A stretch of DNA of 64,000 nucleotides, taken from contig NZ_CP051680.1 in the NCBI RefSeq assembly GCF_012849095.1, forward strand, positions 6,878,001 through 6,942,000. The letters are read 5' to 3'. The notes beneath the pieces were generated by a model, which did not search any database, had not been told where the DNA came from, and saw only the letters and a program-made list of their open reading frames with translations. This stretch comes from Cohnella herbarum. GTDB taxonomy: Bacteria > Bacillota > Bacilli > Paenibacillales > Paenibacillaceae. Positions 9,484-17,184 of this stretch are shown here, piece after piece. Positions within the stretch are counted from its first letter, which is position 1, and each line of letters begins with the position of its first letter. The translations under genes were made by a program, and so were the position numbers.

Positions 9484-10102
9484 AAGGTACTCTCAGTGCG
9501 CTTCACGGATCGTTGGCCAACTTTCGGCGGAGATAAGGTACTCTCAGTGCGCTTCACGGTTCGTTGGCCAACCTACGGTGGGGTGTAAGGTACTCTCAGT
9601 GCGCTTAGCGGATCGTTGGCCAGCTTTCGGCGAGTGTAAGGTACTCTCAGTGCGCTTCACGGATCGTTGGCCAACCTACGGTGGGGTGTAAGGTACTCTC
9701 AGTGCGTTTCGCGGATCGTTGGCCAACCTACGGCCGGGTGTAAGGTACTCTCAGTGCGCTTCAAGGATCGTTGGCCAACCTACGGCGGGGTGTAAGGTAC
9801 TCTCAGTGCGCTTCACGGATCGTTGGCAAACTTTCGGCGAGTGTAAGGTACTCTCAGTGCGCTTCACGGATCGTTGGCAAACTTTCGGCGAGTGTAAGGT
9901 ACTCAGTGCGCTTCACGGATCGTTGGCCAACATTCGGCGAGTGTAAGGTACTCTCAGTGCACTTCACGGATCGTTGGCCAGCTTTCGGCGAGTGTAAGGT
10001 ACTTTCATTCAGTGCGCTTCACAGATCATCCCCCAAACTACGGCGGAGATAAGGTACTCTAAGTGCTCTAAGCAGATCGTCCCCCAAACTGCTGCTAAGA
10101 CA
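9484..10102. repeat. Twelve-copy 51/52-bp tandem repeat array (block B)
   Basis: Units start at 9484, 9535, 9587, 9638, 9690, 9742, 9794, 9845, 9896, 9945, 9996 and 10051. The core is AAGGTACTCTCAGTGC, then TTCACGGATCGTTGGCCAAC, with two alternating tails: a 51-bp form ending TTTCGGCGAGTGT and a 52-bp form ending CTACGGTGGGGTGT. The palindrome TTGGCCAA is in most units. Divergence rises at the 3' end (last two units). Because units of 51 and 52 bp are mixed, no frame stays open, so it is non-coding. It lies between the terminator at 9202 and the minus-strand pseudouridine synthase gene. Apart from blocks A and B, 9240-10141 holds nothing I recognise. Confidence 0.95.
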
Positions 10103-10141
10103 AGACATTCTCTAATTCTAACGCCGAACAAGGCGAGCAGC

Positions 10142-11092
10142 TTACTGAGGCTCTTCCTTGAACTGGCTCAGGAACGGCTTTGGAACGTCCGTCTCGAAAC
10201 GCATGAGCTTGCCTGTGACCGGATGTTCGAAAGCGAGCACGCGCGCGTGAAGGCCTAGCCGCGAGAACGGCTTTGTCTTTGCGCCGTATTTTTTGTCGTT
10301 GGCGACTGGGTGGCCGAGATCCTGCATGTGCACGCGGATCTGGTTTTTGCGTCCGGTTTCCAGATGAACTTCCAGCAACGAATAGTTACGGCTGGCTCGC
10401 AGCACCTTATAGTGCGTTACGGCATGTTGTCCGTCGTTGGGCGTGTGGCTGGAATACATTTTCAGAGTCGAGGTTTCCCTCAACCAGGAGGTAATGGTGC
10501 CTTGGGTTTTCTTGACCATGCCTTCGACCAACGCGACATACATGCGCTCCTTGACGATATCTTTCCATCCGTCCTGCATTTTCTGCTGAACCTGCTCGCT
10601 CTTGGCGAACATCATTACGCCGGACGTTTCCCGGTCCAAGCGGTGCAAGACGAAAATCCGATTCTGGGGATGGGTAATCCGAACATGGGCAGTGAGTTGG
10701 CGATATGCGGTCAGCTCGGTTTCCTGCTCCGTCGCGATGGACAGCAATCCGGCATCCTTATTGATGACGATAATGGCATCGTCTTCGTATAGAATCTTAA
10801 GTCCGACTAGCAGCGGGGCAACCGTATTGCGATCTTTACGCACGGTTACGACTTGTCCGGGCTTGAGCGGATGGTTATAGAGCTTCTCGACTCTGTCGTC
10901 TACCGAGATTTGTCCGTGGGCGAGCAACGACTTGACGGAGTTCCGTCCTTGCGGAGCCAGCTTAACGAGCAAGAAGGCTAGGAGCTCGCCGTCTTCCGCT
11001 ACCTTGAATTGTCTCGGAGGCGCTGAGTTCCTGTGATGAGCCCCGGCTTCTTTTTTGCCTGCGAAGCGGGGGGCTTTCGTTCCTTTTTTCAT
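10142..11092 (-). CDS. RluA-family pseudouridine synthase with S4 domain
   Basis: A 316-residue enzyme that isomerises uridine to pseudouridine in RNA, most likely in 23S rRNA. After a basic tail, an S4-like RNA-binding domain spans about residues 30-90 (SVKSLLAHGQISVDDRVEK). The catalytic domain follows, with the family signature HRLDRETSG at 150-158 and catalytic Asp153, then the ETGRKNQIRVH motif near 245. Length and domain order match RluD-type proteins, though the target uridine cannot be read from sequence. The ribosome binding site is weak. It is a housekeeping gene unrelated to the sugar loci beside it. Confidence 0.93.
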   Translation of the reverse strand: MKKGTKAPRFAGKKEAGAHHRNSAPPRQFKVAEDGELLAFLLVKLAPQGRNSVKSLLAHGQISVDDRVEKLYNHPLKPGQVVTVRKDRNTVAPLLVGLKILYEDDAIIVINKDAGLLSIATEQETELTAYRQLTAHVRITHPQNRIFVLHRLDRETSGVMMFAKSEQVQQKMQDGWKDIVKERMYVALVEGMVKKTQGTITSWLRETSTLKMYSSHTPNDGQHAVTHYKVLRASRNYSLLEVHLETGRKNQIRVHMQDLGHPVANDKKYGAKTKPFSRLGLHARVLAFEHPVTGKLMRFETDVPKPFLSQFKEEPQ

Positions 11093-11148
11093 AGAGAATT
11101 TACAATTCCTTTCGCGTATCGCGCCATGTCTTGTGGGACAATTATAAC

Positions 11149-12237
11149 CTATTTCTTAACGGTCATGAAATTTACCGTATAGGAAATCGTTAAATCTTTC
11201 CCGTCTTTGGATTGCAAACCTAGAACTTGCACCTTGAAGCGATCTCCCGCCCTATATCCGACGATGCCGTCCGGACGGAAAATGATCGCGGATCCCGTAC
11301 CGTACCCGGTATTTTCCACGTTAAAATAAGCTCCCTTGCCCGTTACCTTTCCGTTTTTCGAATTCAATTTCCACGTTCGATTATCTTTTAGTCTCGTTAA
11401 GGATACTTTAACGTTTTTCTTCTCGGGTTTCTTGAACTTGTCCATATTCAAGCTAATCGACCAAGCTTGATGAGGGCCGAAAACTTCTATTGGAAAGGGG
11501 CTTTCTCCGGGATAGGCAACGAAGTTATGTTCGAGTTTCTTATTCCCGCTTGTATCGAACACTTGCAAGGCGGAGTAGGTCCACTCGTCCTCGCTCTCGG
11601 CTAAACCGATCCCGACGAACTTAAGCGGGGGATTCAGTATCCATCGCCGGTGACCGAGTACGGATAAGTTATAAGTATCGGAATCATCCATATAAGCATT
11701 GATCGATCGGGTTACGATATGGCCGTCATATCCGAAAGAAGCATAGATGTTGGCGCTGGAAGTGGATTCGTAGCCTTTGCCATAGAAATCCTTAGACATG
11801 TCGGCGGGTTTCTTCGGCGTATGGCTGAAGTTGTCTTCCGCGGCGAGCAAGACGGAACCGAATTGCGCTTGAACATTAAGTGGTTTCGTTGCGGTAATAT
11901 TATCCGAAAGCCCGCTGATAAACCGGTAAAAGTTAATCGCGTTCACGCCGTCTTGGATGTAGTCCGTCTTTAGAGAACCGGGAGAATAGGGCGCGGATAC
12001 GGATGGCATGTCGATGTAAGGCTCGCGATCGTCGGGTGAAGACATTCGTTTCTTCCATTGGGCTGCGATCTGCTGGGGCGTCCGAATGGGAAGTCCGCTA
12101 TCTATGGCGGAAGCGGCAGCGGCAACGCTAACGGCAGATGCCGTGGATGCTGCGGATGCTGGACTAGTATGACCAGGCAAGAGCACCGCTAAGAAAAGAG
12201 CTAGAATTAAGGGAATGGCGGATAGCTTTCGATTCAT
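11149..12237 (-). CDS. Secreted CAP-domain protein
   Basis: A 361-residue exported protein. Starting at the ATG at 12237 gives a clear signal peptide (basic MNRK, hydrophobic core, cleavage near PASAAS). An upstream TTG at 12291 is in frame but adds 18 hydrophilic residues before the signal peptide and has no ribosome binding site. A CAP/SCP-like domain (PF00188 family) is at about 90-210, recognised by GVNAINFYRFISGL, the SVLLAAEDNFSH block and VLGHRRWILNPP. A beta-rich C-terminal region of about 140 residues follows. Bacterial CAP proteins are mostly of unknown function. It runs towards the synthase gene and diverges from the YtrA-type operon. Confidence 0.8.
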   Translation of the reverse strand: MNRKLSAIPLILALFLAVLLPGHTSPASAASTASAVSVAAAASAIDSGLPIRTPQQIAAQWKKRMSSPDDREPYIDMPSVSAPYSPGSLKTDYIQDGVNAINFYRFISGLSDNITATKPLNVQAQFGSVLLAAEDNFSHTPKKPADMSKDFYGKGYESTSSANIYASFGYDGHIVTRSINAYMDDSDTYNLSVLGHRRWILNPPLKFVGIGLAESEDEWTYSALQVFDTSGNKKLEHNFVAYPGESPFPIEVFGPHQAWSISLNMDKFKKPEKKNVKVSLTRLKDNRTWKLNSKNGKVTGKGAYFNVENTGYGTGSAIIFRPDGIVGYRAGDRFKVQVLGLQSKDGKDLTISYTVNFMTVKK

Positions 12238-12325
12238 GTTGTCAGCTCGCTTTCGTAGGGGTACATTCTCTATGTGTCGTCCTCTAATCAATTAATTCGC
12301 TGCAAAACAAAGTTTTCCTGTCGCA

Positions 12326-12354
12326 TTGACGAGAGTGTGAACACCGTGTATAGT
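12326..12354 (+). promoter_or_regulatory. Sigma-A type promoter of the GntR/ABC operon
   Basis: TTGACG at 12326-12331 and TATAGT at 12349-12354, separated by 17 bases, lie 53 bases before the first gene of the operon. The -10 element overlaps the edge of the large palindrome, so a bound repressor should block polymerase. Confidence 0.8.
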
Positions 12355-12387
12355 GTGTATATGGATATACACACATGAACACTGTGT
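12341..12387. promoter_or_regulatory. Palindrome cluster, probable GntR (YtrA-type) operator
   Basis: The centre is a perfect inverted repeat at 12353-12374: arms GTGTGTATAT and ATATACACAC around GG. It is flanked by two nine-base palindromes, ACACCGTGT at 12341-12349 and ACACTGTGT at 12379-12387. The cluster straddles the -10 box and the likely transcription start. Autoregulation by the GntR protein encoded at 13167 is inferred from family behaviour. Confidence 0.7.
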
Positions 12388-12406
12388 CCGCGAGGAGGAT
12401 CAACCC

Positions 12407-13138
12407 ATGACGGAGCGCAAAGCCGTTAGCTATATCGGAGTTTATTTATGGAGAAGAGAAAGGTTCGGAATGGTTTTCACCTTGTTATTCTCGGTTTATC
12501 TGGGCTTCATCATTAGCACAACGGTGGATGCGCTCCTGGATTCGAGTGAAGAGGTTCCCAAATGGTTGAACGTGATGGCAGACTGGATCTACCTGATGAT
12601 GTTCCCGACATTCGGGATGGTCATGAACAAGGCGGCTTGGGGCATGTGGCGGGACGACTTTTACTCCAAAAGGCTTGCTCATTGGCGTTCGATGCCGATT
12701 CCCGCCGCTTCCATCGTGAAGGCGAGAATGCTGCAGAGCGCGATCATGTTGCCTGTTATCGGAACGGTATTCATGGTTCTGCAATACGCGGTAGCGCCTC
12801 ATCTCAGGGAATCGGTTTCGCCGCTCCAGTGGATCGAGAACGGAATCGTCTGGGCTTGTTACGGGCTTGTTCTCATCGCAGTGTATGTCTGGTTAGAGCT
12901 CGGATTCAGCGGCAAATGGTATTGCATTTATTACTTCGGAATCATGTTTCTAATGGCCGTCGTCTCCATCGTCTTGACATGGCAAGGGATCTATTTGTTT
13001 CAAGAAGTGCTTGGGATCATCCTGCGAGGATATGGCGGGGTTCTGATCGCAGGAATGGCGATCGCCGCCGGCGCGGCACTGTGGCTCAGCCATCGGATGA
13101 CGATTAACCGGATCCGCGCAAGGTCGATGCCCTTATGA
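12407..13138 (+). CDS. ABC-type membrane protein, ABC-2-like
   Basis: A 243-residue membrane protein with about six hydrophobic segments (for example MVFTLLFSVYLGFIIS, WIYLMMFPTFGMVM and the C-terminal VLIAGMAIAAGAALWLS). No enzymatic motif is present. The open frame starts at 12353, but the ATG at 12407 has GAGGAGG upstream and the earlier part lies inside the operator. Being first in an operon with a GntR regulator and two ATPases, it is most simply the membrane part of the transporter whose ATPase is at 13571. I do not recognise a closer family. Confidence 0.75.
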   Translation: MTERKAVSYIGVYLWRRERFGMVFTLLFSVYLGFIISTTVDALLDSSEEVPKWLNVMADWIYLMMFPTFGMVMNKAAWGMWRDDFYSKRLAHWRSMPIPAASIVKARMLQSAIMLPVIGTVFMVLQYAVAPHLRESVSPLQWIENGIVWACYGLVLIAVYVWLELGFSGKWYCIYYFGIMFLMAVVSIVLTWQGIYLFQEVLGIILRGYGGVLIAGMAIAAGAALWLSHRMTINRIRARSMPL

Positions 13139-13166
13139 TTCCCGTTAAAGAAAGCGTGGTGAGCTT

Positions 13167-13574
13167 GTGTGGCTGCCGATACGCATAGATGAACAACGTC
13201 CCGAACCGCTTTACCATCAGATCGAGGTGCAGCTTCGCGGGCTTATCCTCGGAGGGCAATTAAAGGAAGGGACGTTGCTTCCGTCGATCCGGGAGCTGGC
13301 CGTTTCCTTGAAGTGCAGCGCCATAACGGTAAGGCGGGTGTACCAAGACTTGGAAAACGAGGGCTTGATTCGAACGAGACAAGGAACGGGGACGTTCGTC
13401 GCGGGAGTGGAAGAGGTCGCCCGGGACGAACATCGTCTGGAACGCGTCGCGGAAGAGCTCGAGCGGGCGGTGGATGCGGGCTTGCAACTGCAATGCACGT
13501 TGGAAGAGATCGAGACGGCTTTCAGGCGGGTAATGGGCAATAAGTCGGAACATAGGAGAGAGGGGCAACCATGA
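13167..13574 (+). CDS. GntR-family repressor, YtrA subfamily
   Basis: A 135-residue regulator with an N-terminal winged helix-turn-helix (PSIRELAVSLKCSAITVRR, then a QGTGTFV wing) and only about 50 helical residues after it. That short tail, in place of a ligand domain, defines the YtrA subfamily. Members are usually the repressor of a linked ABC transporter operon. Start is GTG at 13167 with GTGGTGA upstream; the opening MWLPIRIDEQRPEPLYHQI is characteristic. Its stop overlaps the next start by four bases, indicating translational coupling. Expected target: the palindromes at 12341-12387. Confidence 0.92.
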   Translation: MWLPIRIDEQRPEPLYHQIEVQLRGLILGGQLKEGTLLPSIRELAVSLKCSAITVRRVYQDLENEGLIRTRQGTGTFVAGVEEVARDEHRLERVAEELERAVDAGLQLQCTLEEIETAFRRVMGNKSEHRREGQP

Positions 13575-14494
13575 CGATAACGGATGCGAATACCGCGATT
13601 GCCCTTCGGGGGATTAAGCTGGAGCACGACCGGTTCGTGCTTGGGCCGATCGCCTGCGATATTCCGAAAGGAATGGTCACGGCGATCGTCGGTCCCAACG
13701 GGTCGGGCAAGAGCACGCTGTTTCGGGCGCTGCTCGGTCTAGAGCCGATTAAGGACGGAGAAGCCGAAGTGCTCGGAACGAATTTGATCGGGGTACAGGA
13801 CGACGCGTACAAGAGCCGGATCGGCTTTCTTGCGGAAAACCCGCATGCCCACGAGAGTCATTTTACCGCCGATGAGAAAGCAAAGTTCGCCTCACTATGG
13901 TACCCGACCTGGGACTGGGAGAGATACCGCAAGCTATTGCGCCATTTCGACGTCGACGGCGGCATTAAGTTATCGAAGATGTCTAAAGGGATGCGTCGCA
14001 AAGTGGAGCTAGCGATCTCGATGGCTCACGATCCGGAGTTGCTGTTGCTGGATGAACCCTCGTCTGGCCTCGACCCTTTCGCTTGGAAGACGATGCTGGA
14101 AGAACTCAGGCGTTATATGGAGCCGGGGGACAGGACGCTCGTCCTAGCCACTCATATTATGGAAGAGATCAAGCGCTTGGCCGATTACATCCTGTTCATC
14201 TACCGCGGACGCGTTCTCGGCTTGTACGAGAAGGATCGACTGCTGGACGATTGGCGAACGATCGTCGTGCAGAGCGATTACGCGGCGAAGGGCGGCAACG
14301 AGCTGTTGGAACGTGTGCCGGGTTTACAAGGCATAGCGGAAGCTGGACCTGGAGTTTATCGGGTCGAAGTGAACGAACCCGAGCAAGGGGAAGCGTATTG
14401 CCGCGAGAACGGCTTCCAAGTGCTGGCGGTTCAGCGCATGGAGCTTGAAGATATATTAAGCTGTTTAATTCGAAAGGAGGAAGCTAGACGATGA
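13571..14494 (+). CDS. ABC transporter ATP-binding protein, YtrB-like
   Basis: A 307-residue ATPase with Walker A GPNGSGKST near residue 38, a signature region LSKMSKGMRRKVELA and Walker B LLLLDEPSSGLDP, then a His-switch in LATHIMEEI. The C-terminal 80 residues are a variable domain. ATG overlaps the GntR stop (ATGA) and its own stop overlaps the next ATG in the same way, so the operon is tightly coupled. The usual partner in such operons is a membrane protein like that at 12407. Cargo is unknown; YtrA-linked transporters often respond to cell-envelope stress, which is family knowledge rather than something seen here. Confidence 0.92.
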   Translation: MTITDANTAIALRGIKLEHDRFVLGPIACDIPKGMVTAIVGPNGSGKSTLFRALLGLEPIKDGEAEVLGTNLIGVQDDAYKSRIGFLAENPHAHESHFTADEKAKFASLWYPTWDWERYRKLLRHFDVDGGIKLSKMSKGMRRKVELAISMAHDPELLLLDEPSSGLDPFAWKTMLEELRRYMEPGDRTLVLATHIMEEIKRLADYILFIYRGRVLGLYEKDRLLDDWRTIVVQSDYAAKGGNELLERVPGLQGIAEAGPGVYRVEVNEPEQGEAYCRENGFQVLAVQRMELEDILSCLIRKEEARR

Positions 14495-15396
14495 TTTCAT
14501 TGAAAGTTGATCGCATACTTAAAAACTACGGCGACAAAACGGCCGTAAACCACCTCAGCTTCGAGGTGTCGGAAGGTGAGATATACGGATTGTTAGGCGC
14601 TAACGGCGCGGGTAAAACGACTACGATGCGTATGGTTCTGGGACTCATATTGCCTGATCAAGGGGATATCCGTTATCTAGGCAAGCCATACGGACAGGAG
14701 CAGCTTAGCATGCTTGGGTATTTGCCGGAAGAGAGAGGCATGTATCCGAAAATCAAAGTCAGCGACCAGATCATCTATCTGGCCCAGCTTCGCGGGATGT
14801 CCCGTAAAGATGCCGACCAGAATTTGAAGCGGTGGCTGGAGAAGTTCCAGGTGCCGGAATATTACAACAAGAAGGTAGAAGAGTTATCCAAAGGGAACCA
14901 GCAGAAAATCCAATTTATCGCGGCGGTCATTCATAATCCGAAAATTCTTATTCTCGACGAAGCGTTCAGCGGTCTCGATCCGGTCAACGTGGAGTTGTTG
15001 AAATCTACGGTGAAGGAGCTTCGCGACGGAGGCACGAGCATCCTGTTCTCTACGCACCGGATGGAACACGTCGAAGAGCTGTGCCGGAACATTACGATCA
15101 TGCACAAGTCGAATCCGGTGCTGCAAGGCCCGATCAAAGATATAAAGAAGAAGTTCCCGCAAGAAAGAGTCGTCGTCGCTTCCGATGGCGTCATCAATGG
15201 ATTGGAGTCGATCCCGGGAGTCAGTCAGGTCATCGTTCACGAGCATGGCGGTTACGAGCTTAAAGTAAGCACCCCGGACGCGGGACAACGCATCCTGCAA
15301 CACGCGATGTCTCAAGGACCGGTCACTCGTTTCGAAATAATGGAACCGACCCTGAACGAAATCTTCATTAAGACGGTAGGTGAGAGCCATGAATAA
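14491..15396 (+). CDS. ABC transporter ATP-binding protein, NatA/YhaQ-like
   Basis: A 301-residue ATPase: Walker A GANGAGKTT, signature LSKGNQQKIQF, Walker B ILILDEAFSGLDP, switch His in FSTHRMEHVEEL. The LSKGNQQKIQ form and the C-terminal domain ending PTLNEIFIKTVG are typical of NatA/YhaQ proteins, which energise Na+ or drug/peptide export with a NatB/YhaP permease. That permease is next (15389), overlapping by eight bases. An AAAGGAGG site precedes the ATG, which overlaps the previous stop. Confidence 0.93.
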   Translation: MISLKVDRILKNYGDKTAVNHLSFEVSEGEIYGLLGANGAGKTTTMRMVLGLILPDQGDIRYLGKPYGQEQLSMLGYLPEERGMYPKIKVSDQIIYLAQLRGMSRKDADQNLKRWLEKFQVPEYYNKKVEELSKGNQQKIQFIAAVIHNPKILILDEAFSGLDPVNVELLKSTVKELRDGGTSILFSTHRMEHVEELCRNITIMHKSNPVLQGPIKDIKKKFPQERVVVASDGVINGLESIPGVSQVIVHEHGGYELKVSTPDAGQRILQHAMSQGPVTRFEIMEPTLNEIFIKTVGESHE

Positions 15397-16654
15397 TAGC
15401 TTATGGACGGTAATGGGATTTACGATGCGCAATAAGCTGCGTAGCAAATCCTTCATCATCATGACGGCAGTGCTCGCGGTATTGCTAATCGTCGTAGGTA
15501 ACCTCCCTTATCTGATCGACAAGCTGGGCGGTAGCGGCGACAAGGTAACGAAAGTCGGTTACGCGGCAGGACAGCAGGCTCCGATCATTGAAGGGCTTAC
15601 GAAATTCTACACGAATATTCCGGAGTCGAACGTCGAGTTGGTCCCTCAGGCTTCCGAAACGGAATTGAAGAGCGCGCTGGAAAACGGGGACGTTAAAGGA
15701 TACTTGACGTTCGTCGAAGATACCGCCGTCGGTTTCCCGAAGGTAACCTATAACTCGAAGAGCGCGTTCGAAGGCGGCACCGCTTCATCCTTATCCGCCG
15801 CGCTTCAGCAGGTTAAGATGGAATTAATCTTAAACGATGGCTTGAACGAAGAGCAAAAGGCGCAATTGTTCGCTCCGGTGTCGTTCGAAACGCAGAAGGT
15901 CAGCTTTACGAACGAGGAGGGCAAGACCGAAGAGGAGCAAGGCGTCGCCATCGGCCTTACTTACGTCATGATCATCATGCTGTTCATGGCTGTCATGATA
16001 ACGGGGCAGCTTATCGCGACCGAAATTACAGCCGAGAAGAGCTCGCGCGTCATGGAAATCATCGTTACGAGCGTCTCGCCGTTAAAGCAGATGTGGGGTA
16101 AAATTCTCGGCACTTTCGTCGTCGCCATCATCCAGATCGTCATTCTGATCGGGGCGTTGGTCGCTAACTTAACGTTGCCTCACAACAAGGACATTCTGAA
16201 AGACCTCGGTATTAACTTGGGCGATGTTGATCCGATGCTCATGATCTATGCGGGATTCTTCTATCTGGCCGGGTTCTTCCTGTACGCGACATTGTTCGCG
16301 GCAATAGGCTCGATCGTCAGCCGTACCGAAGATCTTGGGCAAGCGATCATGCCGATCACGATGCTCACGCTTGTCGGATTTTATATCGCGATATTCGGCC
16401 TACAACAGCCGGACAGCACCCTAATGCTCGTGTGCCAATACATTCCGTTCTTCTCTCCGTTCATCATGTTCCTGCGGATCGGAGTAGCGGAGCCGGCATG
16501 GTGGGAAATCATTATCTCCATCGGCATTCTGATCGCTTCGATCCTCGCCATCGGTTGGCTTTCTGCGAAGATCTATCGCGTAGGCGTACTGATGTACGGC
16601 AAACGGCCTTCGGTTAAAGAAATTATTAAGGCTATGAAGGCTTATAAGGTGTAA
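15389..16654 (+). CDS. ABC-2 exporter permease, NatB/YhaP-like
   Basis: A 421-residue membrane protein: one N-terminal segment (FIIMTAVLAVLLIVVG), a large extracytoplasmic domain of about 140 residues, then five or six segments with EITAEKSSRVMEIIVTSVSP, the motif of NatB-type (ABC2_membrane_3) permeases. The open frame starts with GTG at 15380, but the ATG at 15389 has AGGTGAG correctly placed. It pairs with the ATPase at 14491. Substrate is not evident; Na+ export is one family activity. The operon ends at a strong terminator. Confidence 0.92.
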   Translation: MNNSLWTVMGFTMRNKLRSKSFIIMTAVLAVLLIVVGNLPYLIDKLGGSGDKVTKVGYAAGQQAPIIEGLTKFYTNIPESNVELVPQASETELKSALENGDVKGYLTFVEDTAVGFPKVTYNSKSAFEGGTASSLSAALQQVKMELILNDGLNEEQKAQLFAPVSFETQKVSFTNEEGKTEEEQGVAIGLTYVMIIMLFMAVMITGQLIATEITAEKSSRVMEIIVTSVSPLKQMWGKILGTFVVAIIQIVILIGALVANLTLPHNKDILKDLGINLGDVDPMLMIYAGFFYLAGFFLYATLFAAIGSIVSRTEDLGQAIMPITMLTLVGFYIAIFGLQQPDSTLMLVCQYIPFFSPFIMFLRIGVAEPAWWEIIISIGILIASILAIGWLSAKIYRVGVLMYGKRPSVKEIIKAMKAYKV

Positions 16655-16686
16655 GAGGGAAAAATTAATTGAGACATATATTTACG

Positions 16687-16724
16687 ACCAGTTAGATCAA
16701 CCCTTGATCTGACTGGTTTTTTTT
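16687..16724 (+). terminator. Intrinsic terminator of the exporter operon
   Basis: Stem ACCAGTTAGATCAA paired with TTGATCTGACTGGT (one G-T pair) around CCC, followed by a run of eight T. It begins 33 bases after the permease stop. Confidence 0.95.
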
Positions 16725-16739
16725 CTAGGAATTGCTTAG

Positions 16740-16949
16740 TCGAAAGAATACGAGACCAGTAGAGTTTCGAGTCCATAAATGAAAGGACGTTTAACTAGAA
16801 AAAGCCTGTAGGTTTAGAGCGTCTGCCGTTTCTTCAACATACGTCCAGCATGGACTTCATTTAGGATGAAAGTTCCGAAAGGTGCTAGCAAGCTACTACC
16901 GGGCAAAGAGGGTATACCATTCACTGTCTTTAATCGTGAGTGGTTTTTT
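16740..16949 (+). promoter_or_regulatory. Unassigned structured leader ending in a terminator
   Basis: This stretch has no open frame but several consecutive hairpins: GTCCA/TGGAC at about 16847-16859, CTTCAT/ATGAAAG following, and GGTGCTAG/CTACTACC at about 16881-16900. It ends in an intrinsic terminator, ACCATTCAC/GTGAGTGGT at 16916-16944 with six T. The order (structured region, terminator, then downstream promoter) could be a small RNA or an attenuated leader. I could not match it to a known riboswitch class. A search with Rfam covariance models would decide. Confidence 0.4.
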
Positions 16950-16983
16950 GTTGTGATTAATTGTGTTTCTTGACAGAACAAGG

Positions 16984-17184
16984 TTTTAAGTATTTGTTAA
17001 GAGCCTCTTGTCACACTGTTCGACAAGTCTTAATTAGATTCAAGGAGGAGAATAGTTTCCAGATGCTAATAAGAATCTAACATCAGAGTTTAAGAGTTTG
17101 TTAAGTGCTTAATGTTACACTGTTCGACAAATTACGTCATCATCCATGACTCAAGGAGGAGAACAGTTCCAGATGCTATCGAGA
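16984..17184 (+). promoter_or_regulatory. Tandemly duplicated promoter/leader with mini-ORF
   Basis: Two imperfect copies about 105-111 bases apart (16984-17080 and 17088-17184). Each has two TTAAG half-sites spaced exactly 11 bases (16986/16997 and 17090/17101), a weak -10 (CACACT 17012, TACACT 17116) 15 bases after the second half-site, ACTGTTCGACAA, and CAAGGAGGAGAA before CAGATGCTA. Copy 2 drives the real gene at 17173. Copy 1 gives a five-codon ORF, MLIRI, at 17063-17080 with an ideal ribosome binding site. Confidence 0.75.

Noticed and set aside
9719..10052. Small open frames of 75 and 93 codons
   Set aside because: They lie wholly in the 51/52-bp array, their frame is an accident of mixed unit lengths, and no ribosome binding site is present.
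9484..10102. CRISPR array
   Set aside because: Units are contiguous and near-identical along their whole length; there are no unique spacers and no cas genes.
16740..16949. c-di-GMP-I riboswitch
   Set aside because: Only a weak resemblance to one half; the conserved GGCAAACC segment and the tetraloop-receptor helices cannot be built.
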